DNA of 64,000 bases from Streptomyces sp. T12 (GTDB lineage Bacteria; Actinomycetota; Actinomycetes; Streptomycetales; Streptomycetaceae). A program made the position numbers and the translations under genes. Where the stretch lies: positions 1,922,001 to 1,986,000 of the forward strand of contig NZ_CP117866.1 of NCBI RefSeq assembly GCF_028736035.1, written 5' to 3'. Numbering within the stretch: position 1 is the stretch's first letter; each line of letters starts with the position of its first letter. The notes under the pieces were generated by a model. That model was not told where the DNA came from and did not search any database. It saw only the letters and a program-made list of their open reading frames with translations. Of the stretch, positions 25,517 to 34,477 are shown one piece after another.

Positions 25517-26446
25517 ATGCGTGGCGTGACCGGACGACTGATGCTCCTCGACACCGCCTCGCTCTACTTCCGCGCCTACTTCGGCGTCCCGGACTCCGTG
25601 AAGGCCCCCGACGGCACGCCGGTGAACGCCGTGCGCGGACTCCTCGACTTCATCGACCGCCTGGTCAAGGACCACCGCCCGGACGCGCTGGTGGCCTGCA
25701 TGGACGCCGACTGGCGGCCCCAGTGGCGGGTCGACCTGATCCCCTCCTACAAGGCACACCGCGTCGCCGAGGAGCACGAGGTCGGGCCGGACGAGGAGGA
25801 GGTGCCCGACACCCTGTCGCCGCAGGTGCCGGTCATCGAGGCCGTCCTCGACGCGCTCGGCATCGCGCGCGTGGGGGTCGAGGGGTACGAGGCGGACGAC
25901 GTGATCGGCACGTTCACCGGGCGGGCGAAGGGCCCGGTCGACATCGTCACCGGCGACCGCGACCTGTACCAGCTGGTGGACGACGCGCGCGGGGTGCGGG
26001 TGCTGTACCCGCTCAAGGGCGTGGGCACCCTCCAGCTCACCGACGAGGCGTGGCTGCGCGAGAAGTACGGCGTCGACGGCCGGGGGTACGCGGATCTGGC
26101 GCTGCTGCGCGGCGACCCGAGCGACGGCCTGCCGGGCGTGCCCGGCATCGGTGAGAAGACGGCCGCGAAGCTGCTGGCCGAGTTCGGCGACCTGGCCGGG
26201 ATCATGGCGGCGGTCGACGACCCGAAGGCGAAGCTGACGCCTTCGCAGCGCAAGCGGCTGGACGAGTCGCGGCCGTACGTCGCCGTCGCGCCGACCGTGG
26301 TGCGGGTCGCGGACGACGTCCAGCTGCCGGACGTCGACACGGCGCTGCCGCGTGCGCCCCGGGATCCGGCGGGGCTGGACGAGCTGGCGATGCGGTGGGG
26401 GCTCGGCGGGTCGCTGCAGCGGCTGCTTGTGACGCTGGGGGCGTGA
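25517..26446 (+). CDS. 5'-3' exonuclease (PIN/H3TH FEN-like, DNA polymerase I 5'-nuclease type)
   Basis: A 309-aa stand-alone version of the polymerase I 5'-nuclease domain. Metal-binding acidic residues are spread through LLDTASLYFRAYFG, ACMDADWRPQWR, GYEADDVIGTFTG and IVTGDRDLYQLVDD. The helix-hairpin-helix is RGDPSDGLPGVPGIGEKTAAKLL. Its likely role is removal of RNA primers or flaps. The start is uncertain among ATG 25514, ATG 25517 and GTG 25526, and no strong ribosome-binding site decides. It is divergent from opu, 255 bp away. Confidence 0.88.
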   Translation: MRGVTGRLMLLDTASLYFRAYFGVPDSVKAPDGTPVNAVRGLLDFIDRLVKDHRPDALVACMDADWRPQWRVDLIPSYKAHRVAEEHEVGPDEEEVPDTLSPQVPVIEAVLDALGIARVGVEGYEADDVIGTFTGRAKGPVDIVTGDRDLYQLVDDARGVRVLYPLKGVGTLQLTDEAWLREKYGVDGRGYADLALLRGDPSDGLPGVPGIGEKTAAKLLAEFGDLAGIMAAVDDPKAKLTPSQRKRLDESRPYVAVAPTVVRVADDVQLPDVDTALPRAPRDPAGLDELAMRWGLGGSLQRLLVTLGA

Positions 26447-26626
26447 GGGCGGCCGGGGGTGCGAGGGCGCCCGGGGGCGTGCCCACGCCGGGGGCGTGAA
26501 GGGGGTCCCGAGGCAGTGCATGGGGTTCCTGGCGCGGGGAATTCGTTCCTTGTGTGCGCGATATGCGCCCTTTCGTGAACGAGCCGTCGCGAGTCACAGC
26601 TCCATTCACCGGACGGAGGTGCTAAC

Positions 26627-26640
26627 TTAGGTAAACCTAA
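26627..26640. promoter_or_regulatory. Iron box (DmdR/IdeR-type operator)
   Basis: TTAGGTAAACCTAA is a perfect 14-bp palindrome within GCTAACTTAGGTAAACCTAAGC-like context, only 24 bp before the siderophore-interacting protein gene. It matches the TTAGG...CCTAA core of actinobacterial iron boxes, so the gene should be repressed by DmdR when iron is sufficient. Confidence 0.75.
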
Positions 26641-26663
26641 GCTTGGAACGAGGGAGGTCAGTG

Positions 26664-27509
26664 ATGGCACTACGCCCTGCCCGCAAGCCGCGGAAGCCCC
26701 ACTCCGCGCAGGTCGTCCGTACCGAACGGCTGACCCCGCACATGCAGCGCGTGGTGCTGGGCGGCGAGGGGCTCGCCGACTTCGCGGCGGACACCTGCAC
26801 GGACCACTACGTGAAAATGCTGTTCTCCCCCGAGGGCGTGAGCTACCCCGAGCCCTTCGACCTGGAGCGCATCCGCGAGGAGCTGCCGCGCGAGCAGTGG
26901 CCGGTGACGCGGACGTACACCGTGCGGGCCTGGGATCCCGAGCACCGCGAACTGACCCTCGACTTCGTGCTTCACGGCGACGAGGGCCTGGCCGGCCCGT
27001 GGGCGATGCGCGCCCAGCCGGGCGAGACCGTGCGCTTCATGGGCCCCGGCGGCGCCTACGCCCCCGCCCCGGACGCCGACTGGCATCTGCTCGTCGGTGA
27101 CGAGAGCGCGCTGCCCGCGATCGCCCGCTCCCTGGAGTCGCTGCCCGACGGCGCCACGGCGTACGCCTTCGTGGAGATCGCCGGCCCCCAGGAGGAGCAG
27201 AAGATCGACTCCGATGTGGAGGTCGTCTGGCTGCACCGCGGCTCCCGCCCCGTCGGCGAGGCGCTGGTCGAGGCCGTGCGCGCGCTGGAGTTCCCCGAGG
27301 GCCGGGTGCATGCGTTCGTGCACGGCGAGGCGCACTTCGTGAAGGAGCTGCGCCATCTGCTGCGGGTTGACCGCGGCGTGTCCCGCGAGGACCTGTCGAT
27401 CTCCGGTTACTGGCGGCTCGGCCACGACGAGGACGGCTGGCAGGCCTCCAAGCGGGACTGGAACGCACGGATCGAGGCGGAACAGGAGGGGGCGGCGCCG
27501 GCGGCGTAG
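26664..27509 (+). CDS. Siderophore-interacting protein (FAD-dependent ferric-siderophore reductase)
   Basis: A 281-aa SIP-type flavoreductase. The FAD-binding barrel has TRTYTVRAWDPEHRELTLDFVLHG (the R-x-Y-[ST] flavin signature). GPWAMRAQPGETVRFMGPGG and the NAD(P)H half follow (LLVGDESALPAIARSLE), ending with the C-terminal SGYWRLGHDEDGW signature of the family. It reduces ferric siderophores to release iron. The ATG at 26664 follows GGGAGG with six-base spacing. An iron box lies directly upstream. No siderophore synthesis or transport gene is adjacent. Confidence 0.93.
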   Translation: MALRPARKPRKPHSAQVVRTERLTPHMQRVVLGGEGLADFAADTCTDHYVKMLFSPEGVSYPEPFDLERIREELPREQWPVTRTYTVRAWDPEHRELTLDFVLHGDEGLAGPWAMRAQPGETVRFMGPGGAYAPAPDADWHLLVGDESALPAIARSLESLPDGATAYAFVEIAGPQEEQKIDSDVEVVWLHRGSRPVGEALVEAVRALEFPEGRVHAFVHGEAHFVKELRHLLRVDRGVSREDLSISGYWRLGHDEDGWQASKRDWNARIEAEQEGAAPAA

Positions 27510-27524
27510 CCCTGCGTGGACCCA

Positions 27525-27556
27525 AAGGGGCGGCACCTTCACGGGAGCCGCCCCTT
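27525..27556 (+). terminator. Terminator after the siderophore-interacting protein gene
   Basis: AAGGGGCGGC (27525-27534) pairs perfectly with GCCGCCCCTT (27547-27556). It lies 15 bp past the stop. There is no long U-tract, as is usual in Streptomyces. Confidence 0.7.
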
Positions 27557-27738
27557 CGCCGTGCCGCCGCCAGGTCCCCGGGGTCGGCGCGAGGGCGCCA
27601 TGAAGGCGGAGGGCAGGCCGACCGAGCCGCCTTGATCTTCGCGCCGGCATCCGCGAGAGGCCTGCTACGCCCATCCGTGAGGACTTAGGATCGACTCGGA
27701 CATGAGCACGTCATGCGTTCGAAACAGCCCCTCCCTAA

Positions 27739-27758
27739 TTTCTGTCGCCCGACAGGAA
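27739..27758. promoter_or_regulatory. TetR-type operator, copy 1 (APC permease)
   Basis: TTTCTGTCG-CC-CGACAGGAA, a 20-bp palindrome 34 bp before the permease ATG. It matches 38532-38551 in the tetR/DUF1989 gap, including the flanking CCCTAA. The shared site puts the permease under the TetR regulator 10 kb away. Confidence 0.75.
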
Positions 27759-27792
27759 CTCTCGCGCCGCTGTGCGAAAGCAGGTTGCCGCC

Positions 27793-29352
27793 ATGACGAG
27801 CACCGCCCCCGCCACACCTCGCCCCGACCCACCGCACGACCCTGACGAGCGCTCCCTCGCCGCCTTCGGATACCGCCAGGAACTGCACCGCAGCCTCGGC
27901 CGGTACGCCTCGTTCGCGGCGGGTTTCTCCTTCATCTCCGTCCTGACGACGGTCTTCCAGTTCTTCGCGTTCGGGTACGCGTTCGGCGGCCCGGTCTTCT
28001 TCTGGGCCTGGCCCGCGGTGCTCGTCGGACAGCTGCTGGTGGCGGCGTGCTTCGCGGAGCTGGCCGCGCGCTATCCGATCTCGGGCGCGATCTACCAGTG
28101 GTCGTCCCGGCTCTCGAACGTCACCTTCGGCTGGTTCGCCGGCTGGATCATGGTGATCGGGCAGATCGTGGTGGTCGCGGCGGCGGCGCTGGCGCTGCAG
28201 ATGGTGCTGCCTGCGCTCTGGTCCGGCTTCCAGCTGATCGGCACCGACCCCGCCCCCACCTCGGCGGACGGCGCGGCCAACGCGGCGCTGCTCGGCGTGA
28301 TCCTGCTGGCCCTCACCACACTCGTGAACCTCCTGGACAACCGCGTGCTGTCGCTGGTCAACCGGGTCGGGGTGACCGCCGAGATCATCGGCGCGGTGCT
28401 GATCATCACGCTGCTGCTGACCCACTCCGAGCGCTCCCCCGGCATCACCTTCCATACCGAAGGCGCCGCCGAGTCCGGCCTGTTGGGCGCGCTGCTGGTG
28501 GGGTCGTTCACGGCGGCGTACGTGATGATCGGCTTCGACAGCGCGGGCGAGATGAGCGAGGAGACGCACCATCCGCGCCGCACCGCGCCCCGCACGATCC
28601 TCACCGCACTGGGCGCCGCGGGCCTGCTCGGCGGCCTGCTCGTGCTCGGCGGGCTGCTCGCCGCGCCCAGCCTCACGGACGGCCGCCTGGCGGTCGACGG
28701 CCTGAGCTACGTCCTGACGAGCAGCCTGGGCGACGGTGTGGGCAGGGCGCTGCTGGCCGACGTGGTGGTGGCGATCACGGTGGCGACCCTCGCCATCCAG
28801 ACGGCCGCCTGCCGGATGCTGTTCTCGATGGCCCGCGACGGCCAACTCCCGTTCTCCCGCCGCCTAGCGAAGGTCGACCCGCGCACCGGCATGCCCAACG
28901 CCCCCGCCGTAGTCGTCGGCGTCCTCGCGGCGGCCCTGCTGCTGCTCAACTTCGCCTCGCCGGAGGCGTTCCTGGCCATCGGCACGACCTGCATCGTCAT
29001 GCTGTACCTGGCGTACGCGATGGTCACCGGCCCCCTGCTGGTGGCCCGCCTGCGCGGCCGCTTCACGACCGACGGCACCGACGAGACGGGCGCCCGCCTG
29101 TTCTCCCTCGGCCTCTGGGGCGTCCCGCTCAACGCCCTTGCCCTGCTCTACGGCCTCGCCATGACCGTCAACCTCGCCTGGCCGCGGGCCGCGGTGTACG
29201 ACCCGGCGGGTGGGCACTGGTACTTCCAGTGGTTCACTGTTCTGTTCTTGCTGGTCACGGTGGGCAGTGGTGTGCTGTACCGGATGACGCGTGCGCAACG
29301 GGTGCGCTCTGCTGCGGAACCTGCTGAGACACTCCGGGAACAGACTCCGTAA
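27793..29352 (+). CDS. APC-superfamily amino acid/amide permease
   Basis: A 519-aa permease with about 12 membrane helices, of the bacterial/fungal amino acid-choline transporter type: FAAGFSFISVLTTVFQFFAFG in helix 1, SGAIYQWSSRLSN, and DSAGEMSEETHHPRRTAPRTI in the helix 6-7 loop. Related permeases often sit in urea-carboxylase/guanidine gene clusters. The operator at 27739-27758 links it to the carboxylase operon at 38.6-45.3 kb. The ATG at 27793 has AGCAGG upstream. The substrate is likely the compound degraded by that operon, which is an inference. Confidence 0.85.
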   Translation: MTSTAPATPRPDPPHDPDERSLAAFGYRQELHRSLGRYASFAAGFSFISVLTTVFQFFAFGYAFGGPVFFWAWPAVLVGQLLVAACFAELAARYPISGAIYQWSSRLSNVTFGWFAGWIMVIGQIVVVAAAALALQMVLPALWSGFQLIGTDPAPTSADGAANAALLGVILLALTTLVNLLDNRVLSLVNRVGVTAEIIGAVLIITLLLTHSERSPGITFHTEGAAESGLLGALLVGSFTAAYVMIGFDSAGEMSEETHHPRRTAPRTILTALGAAGLLGGLLVLGGLLAAPSLTDGRLAVDGLSYVLTSSLGDGVGRALLADVVVAITVATLAIQTAACRMLFSMARDGQLPFSRRLAKVDPRTGMPNAPAVVVGVLAAALLLLNFASPEAFLAIGTTCIVMLYLAYAMVTGPLLVARLRGRFTTDGTDETGARLFSLGLWGVPLNALALLYGLAMTVNLAWPRAAVYDPAGGHWYFQWFTVLFLLVTVGSGVLYRMTRAQRVRSAAEPAETLREQTP

Positions 29353-30589
29353 CGCCGCCGGGCTCTCTTCGTTGCCCGGAGTGCGGCACGTCATGGACGC
29401 TCGGGGGTCGGATGCCCTGCCCCGGCAACGAACCGCTTTCCCAGCTGCCGCGAACGGCCCGGATCAGCGGCGCACCGGCCGTGGGATATGAGACCGCGCA
29501 TGCGGCGACGACGGGGTCCGCCCATGCGCCCGGGTGCACGCCCTTTCCGGCGGCCGGAAACCATCGCATGGTGCGAAGTAGGGCTGTCAGGGAGAGTTGA
29601 CGGCACGACAGGTGTCGCCCCCGGGCCCATGGGGGTGGTGTCCGGATGCCCGCGATGCTCGGCAGTGCGCCTCGGGATCGCTACAACGAGCCAGCCGAGC
29701 TGGGGCGGTACCGGGTGGCCACGGTGAGCAGCGTCCTGTGGCGTCTTGGGAGTGCGGCTCCGAGAAACATACCCATGTGGTCGATACATTCGCATGGCGG
29801 GACGAATCAGCCGGAGAAGGACTCTTTGTTGTCACCGCCGACCGGGTCATCCGCCGATTCGCCGAGAACATGGGGTCGGCTTCTGCCCGACGCGCTCTTC
29901 GCGATGCTCCGCGACGGCGCCTTCCACCAGCCCCGCCACGATTGAACAGTTGACGAAACCCATAGGGGCACTGGAAGGTGGAGGTGATCCACGACCGCGT
30001 CGCCGACGCCGCGGTCGTGGCGGTGGTGACCACCGATTATCTGTGCCGTCCGGCGGTAGCCTCGAAGGCCACGGCCGGCGACACCGTCCGGCACCCGGTT
30101 GACGAGGCCCCGGCCGACCAGTTCGGTCAACAGGCCCAAGCCGTGCACGAGTCAGCCACGCCGCAGTCACAGCGTATGGAGCACAGCGCGTAGTTCATGA
30201 ACTTGGTCGGCTCCGCGAACCGGAGGGCATCATGAAAGGCTCTGCTCGCGCCCAGTTACCTCGGGCCGTTCCCCTGGTCGGGCACACACCTCAGTTGGTG
30301 CGCGTGACTCATGACCGTTGCGGACGCTGCCCTGATGGCGCCGGAGGGTTTCGGGGTTTCCGCCCTCCACGGGCCGGTCGAGGTGGGGACGCAGCATTTG
30401 GACTGCCGTCCCGAGACAAGACAGCGATTTCCGCTCATCTCGGTTGGAGAGTCGCCTAGGTCACCGATCCATTAGATGTGGCCTCCGGACAAAGGTCCTG
30501 AGGCAGTGACACCCGAAGGCGCCAGGCATCGACGACCACCCGACCTCCTGGGCCAACAAGCATGCTGAGGCAGAAACTGGGAGAGAGTC
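29353..30589. other. Gene-poor 1.2-kb stretch
   Basis: No open frame here has the codon bias, start signals or recognisable domains of a gene. Both strands carry only short overlapping frames. GC is lower than in the flanking genes and falls further toward the terpene cyclase. This may be decayed coding sequence or imported DNA on the left side of the cyclase. A promoter for the cyclase should lie in the last 150 bp. Confidence 0.5.
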
Positions 30590-31615
30590 ATGCCCCAGAA
30601 CGTCACCATCAATTTACCCATTCCGTCCCGACTCAACACCGGTTTGGCAGCCGCCAGGGAACGCAATCTGGAATGGATGCGCCAGCAGAAACTGGTGTTG
30701 GGACATAGCGCCGCCCGTCGCTACGTATTCTCGGCAGTGGCGGACTTGGCTGCCTACAGCTACCCGGACGCCACAGGCGACGACCTCGACCTGGCCTTTG
30801 ACACCATGGGCTGGTTCTTCCTGTTCGACGACCTGTTTGATGTCCCCGAGGGACGCAGAGCCGATGAAGCCGTCGACGTGTGCCAGCAACTCATCGCACT
30901 CATCACCCACCCCTCGCCGCGGAGGGTCGACCACGACACACCTCTGGTGAGCGCCTTCGCGGACATCTGGCGTCGAGCCAAGACGGGCATGTCCGAGGAA
31001 TGGCAGATACGGGCCGCTCACAACTGGGTGGACTACCTGGCGGGAAACCTCACCGAGGAAATCGACCGTCGCACTTGGGTCCCCCAGGATTTCGCCACCC
31101 GGATGAGGATAGGGCACCGCACCCTGGGGCTGACTCCCTCGCTCGACCTGGCCGAAAGAGTGGGACACTTCGAGATCCGACAGATCATTTGGCACAGCAG
31201 TCATCTGGACTCGATGCGACGAGCAGCTGTCGATGCCGTCAAACTCATCAACGAGGTGATGTCCCTGGAGAACGACGACGCACGAGGCGATCCCAACTTG
31301 GTGCACTGCCTCATGCGACAACGCAACTGCTCCCGGCAGGAAGCCATCAGGCTGGCCGTGAACCTCGTCCAGGCAGCAGTCAGTCAGCTCTTTGAGCAGG
31401 TGAGGCGGACCCCCCTGTTCTGCTCCCGGCTCGGGCTCACGAGCACCGAGGCCGAGAAGGTCCAACGCTATGCGACCGCCATGCTCACATGGATACGCGG
31501 CAGCTACGACTGGAGCCGCAGCAACGGCCGTTATTCCCCAGGCACCGCGAGCGCCTTGAGCCCGAATGTGACCGGCCAGCTTCACCCCGCAAACCTCACG
31601 CCGGTGTCTACCTAG
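30590..31615 (+). CDS. Class I terpene cyclase (sesquiterpene-synthase-like)
   Basis: A 341-aa terpene synthase. The aspartate-rich metal motif is FLFDDLFD (near residue 80). The second metal motif is NEVMSLENDDARGD (near residue 225), where the third ligand of the usual NxxxSxxxE is Asp, not Glu. The sensor and effector Arg regions and a C-terminal GRY (RY pair) are present. The ATG at 30590 follows GGGAGAG. Codon 9 is TTA, so translation should depend on the bldA tRNA. Base composition is less GC-rich than its neighbours, which suggests transfer. The product cannot be predicted, and no prenyltransferase is adjacent. Confidence 0.88.
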   Translation: MPQNVTINLPIPSRLNTGLAAARERNLEWMRQQKLVLGHSAARRYVFSAVADLAAYSYPDATGDDLDLAFDTMGWFFLFDDLFDVPEGRRADEAVDVCQQLIALITHPSPRRVDHDTPLVSAFADIWRRAKTGMSEEWQIRAAHNWVDYLAGNLTEEIDRRTWVPQDFATRMRIGHRTLGLTPSLDLAERVGHFEIRQIIWHSSHLDSMRRAAVDAVKLINEVMSLENDDARGDPNLVHCLMRQRNCSRQEAIRLAVNLVQAAVSQLFEQVRRTPLFCSRLGLTSTEAEKVQRYATAMLTWIRGSYDWSRSNGRYSPGTASALSPNVTGQLHPANLTPVST

Positions 31616-31856
31616 TGTCCCCTTGCCGCTGCCTGGGACGGCGCTGCACAGGTGGTCGCCGACGCCACACCACGGCGTACGGCAGCTGACCAGCGCAGAC
31701 TCTGCTTTGTGGGACGGTGCAAGCGACTGAACGCTGTGCACCGTCCCCTCACACAGTCCAGGCGGTGACCGGCAGCTTCGGGGCGGTGGAAGCAGATCTC
31801 GTGGTGTCCCGCCTCCTCCCCCTCGCTGTCAGTGCCCCCTCGTAGGCTTGGTCCTG

Positions 31857-32798
31857 ATGAGACGCCGTACTCCGCCCCCGCCCCCTCCCCTGCCGCAGCG
31901 CGACGGGGTGGATCCGGTGCGTGTGCGGTTGCCGACCGGGGACGCGTGGGCGACCGTGCGCGATCATCTCGTGGCACGACTCGCGGCCGGGGCCGGGGTG
32001 ATCGACGGGATGCTGGACGCGGGACTGATCGTGGACGCCGCCGGGCGCCCGGTGTCGCGGGACATGGCGTACGTGCCGGGGATGTACGTGTGGTTCCACC
32101 GGGAGCTGCCGGACGAGGAGCGGGTGCCGTTCCCGGTCGATGTCGTCTACCGGGACGCGCACGTGGTGGTGGCCGACAAACCGCACTTCCTGGCCACTAC
32201 GCCACGCGGCAGCCATGTGACCGAGACGGCCCTGGCGCGGCTGCGGCGGGAACTGGGGATCCCGACGCTGGGCGCGGCGCACCGGCTGGACCGGCTGACG
32301 GCAGGCCTGGTGCTGTTCACCGTGCGACCGGAGGAGCGCGGCGCCTACCAGACCCTGTTTCGCGACAAGCGGGTGGCGAAGGAGTACGAGGCGGTGGCCC
32401 CGTACGATCCCGCACTGGACCTGCCGCGCACCGTGCGCAGCAAGATCGTCAAGGAGCGCGGGGTCCTTGCGGCCCGTGAGGTCGAGGGCGAGCCGAACGC
32501 CGTCAGCCGGATCGAGTTGCTGGAACACCGGAACGGGCTTGCCCGGTACCGGTTGACACCGTGTACCGGGCAGACACACCAGCTGAGGGTGCACATGAGC
32601 GCCTTGGGGGTGCCGATCCTCGGCGATCCCCTCTATCCGGTGGTGACCGGCCCCGTGCCGGCCGGTGACTTCCGGCGACCGCTCCAACTGCTGGCGCGGG
32701 TACTGGAGTTCACCGATCCGGTCACGGGGCGGGAGCACCGGTTCGTCAGCCCGCGTGTGCTGCGGGCCTGGTCGTCGTACGACGAGTGGGCCGGGTAG
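31857..32798 (+). CDS. RluA-family RNA pseudouridine synthase
   Basis: A 313-aa protein. A divergent N-terminal S4-like part (ATVRDHLVARLAAGAGVIDGML) is followed by the catalytic domain with the HRLDRLTAGLVLF motif, whose Asp (near residue 142) is catalytic, then KEYEAV and TPCTGQTHQLRVHM. It converts uridine to pseudouridine in rRNA or tRNA. The ATG at 31857 was chosen over the TTG at 31848. It is convergent with the rar operon, 18 bp apart. Confidence 0.92.
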   Translation: MRRRTPPPPPPLPQRDGVDPVRVRLPTGDAWATVRDHLVARLAAGAGVIDGMLDAGLIVDAAGRPVSRDMAYVPGMYVWFHRELPDEERVPFPVDVVYRDAHVVVADKPHFLATTPRGSHVTETALARLRRELGIPTLGAAHRLDRLTAGLVLFTVRPEERGAYQTLFRDKRVAKEYEAVAPYDPALDLPRTVRSKIVKERGVLAAREVEGEPNAVSRIELLEHRNGLARYRLTPCTGQTHQLRVHMSALGVPILGDPLYPVVTGPVPAGDFRRPLQLLARVLEFTDPVTGREHRFVSPRVLRAWSSYDEWAG

Positions 32799-32816
32799 CC
32801 CCGGTGCCGGTACGGC

Positions 32817-34283
32817 TCAGTCGCCGCGCCACCAGCGCAGGAGGCGCCGGAACACGCCCGGCCGGTCGGCCGGTTCCGGGGTCGGCGACGGAGCGGTGGA
32901 CGGAATGGTGGGCTCCGAAGCCGCCGGCTGGGGCTGTGGCGTGCTGGGCCAGGCACTGGGACGCTGCGACGCCAGCGGGTGCGCGGGCCGCGCCATGACG
33001 TCCTGCTGGGGCTTGGGCGCGAACTTCACCGGCAGTTCCACCAGGTGCTGGTTCGAGATGGACGCCCGCCAGGACAGCTCGTGTTCCTCGCAGGCGAGTT
33101 GGACGTCGGGCAGGCGGGTGAGCAGCGCGTCTACGCCGACCTCGGCGATGGCGCGGCCGATGTCCTGGCCCGGGCACTCGTGGGGGCCGCCGCCGAAGGC
33201 GAGGTGGGAGCGGTTGCCCTGCATGTGGGCCGTGAGGTCGGGCCGGACGCGCGGGTCGACGTTGCCCGGCGCGATGCCGAGGATGAGGCCGTCACTCTTG
33301 CGAATGCGCTGGCCGCCCAGCTCGGTGTCCTGCTTGGCGATGTAGGGAAGGACGGTGCTGAACGGCGGCTCGTCCCACAGGGACTGCTCGACCGCCTCGT
33401 TCACTGTCATCTGGCCGCCGCTGAGCTGGGCGCGGAACCGCGGGTCGGTGAGCACCACCCGCAGCACGTTGGCGATCAGGTTGGCGGTGGCCTCGTATGC
33501 GGCGACCAGGATGATGCGCAGGTGCTGGCCGACCTCGTCGTCGGTGAGCCGCGCCGGGTGGTTGATCAGGTGGCTGGTGAAGTCGTCCTTGGGTTCGGCC
33601 CGGCGGCGGGCGGTGAGCCGCATCAGGACGTCCATGAGGTAGGCGTTGCTGGCGATTGCGGTCTCGGTGCCCTTGGGCATGTCGCGAGCGGCCTGCACGA
33701 TCTGGTCGTTGTACTCCTCGGGCATGCCGAGGATCTCGCACATCACCACCATCGGCAGGTGCTCGGCGAACTGGCTGACCAGTTCGGCCCTGCCCTCCTC
33801 GCAGAACTTGTTGACGAGGTGCTGGGTCGCGCGGTTGATGTAGCGGCGGATGCCCCGGTGGTCGATGGTCGACATGGCGCCGTTGACCGCACCGCGCAGC
33901 CGCAGATGCTCGTCGCCCTCGGCGTGACTGCAGATGGGCTGCCAGGCGAAATGCGGCATGAGCGGATGGTCGGGCTTGACCGTGCCGTCCTGCAGGGCGG
34001 TCCACTGCCGGGTGTCCCTGCAGTACTGCGAGGGAGTACGCACCATGTGCAGGTTCTCGGTGTGGCCCAGCACGACCCAGATCGGCACGTCATCGTGCAG
34101 CAGCGCGGGAGCCACGGGCCCGTGCTCGGCGCGGAGTTTCTCGTACACGGCTCCCAGGTCCTCCGCCTCGGGGCCGTACAACCGGCGTAGCCCGCCGGGG
34201 CCGATGCCGTGTGCGGGGCAGCCGGGGGGCGGAGTGGCCGTGGGCTCGTCCGTACCGGTCGGGAAGAGGGATTCAGGCGTCAC
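32817..34283 (-). CDS. rarE: Conservon cytochrome P450, CYP157-like (RarE homolog)
   Basis: A 488-aa P450. The heme-binding loop FGGGPHECPGQDIGR has the thiolate Cys. The K-helix position reads EQSLW, so the normally invariant EXXR is absent, a feature reported for the CYP157 family. The I-helix AAYEATAN lacks a normal acid-alcohol pair. A Pro-rich tail of about 75 residues ends in a basic RRLLRWWRGD that may touch the membrane. It ends the rarABCDE (cvn9-type) conservon. The GTG at 34283 has GGAG upstream. Its substrate is unknown. Confidence 0.9.
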   Translation of the reverse strand: MTPESLFPTGTDEPTATPPPGCPAHGIGPGGLRRLYGPEAEDLGAVYEKLRAEHGPVAPALLHDDVPIWVVLGHTENLHMVRTPSQYCRDTRQWTALQDGTVKPDHPLMPHFAWQPICSHAEGDEHLRLRGAVNGAMSTIDHRGIRRYINRATQHLVNKFCEEGRAELVSQFAEHLPMVVMCEILGMPEEYNDQIVQAARDMPKGTETAIASNAYLMDVLMRLTARRRAEPKDDFTSHLINHPARLTDDEVGQHLRIILVAAYEATANLIANVLRVVLTDPRFRAQLSGGQMTVNEAVEQSLWDEPPFSTVLPYIAKQDTELGGQRIRKSDGLILGIAPGNVDPRVRPDLTAHMQGNRSHLAFGGGPHECPGQDIGRAIAEVGVDALLTRLPDVQLACEEHELSWRASISNQHLVELPVKFAPKPQQDVMARPAHPLASQRPSAWPSTPQPQPAASEPTIPSTAPSPTPEPADRPGVFRRLLRWWRGD

Positions 34284-34477
34284 GATGGTCGCTCCGAAGC
34301 TGAAGTGATTCCGGTGTGCAGGAGGTGAGGGGGTCCCCCGGTTCGGGCGGTTCAGCAAGGCCGAGAACCTGGGGGCGTGCGCGGCTCAGGCAACGCGTAT
34401 GCGGCTCATGGGACGTGAGCAGGCCGAACGGCTCGGGGACAGCGTGGGGCGGTCGTACGGCTCGACCGGTATGTGGG

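Noticed and set aside
29587..30148. Possible transposase remnant on the minus strand left of the terpene cyclase
   Set aside because: No catalytic motif, terminal inverted repeats or target duplications could be found by eye.
29978..30193. 71-codon open frame in the gene-poor stretch
   Set aside because: No recognisable domain, weak codon bias and no good ribosome-binding site.
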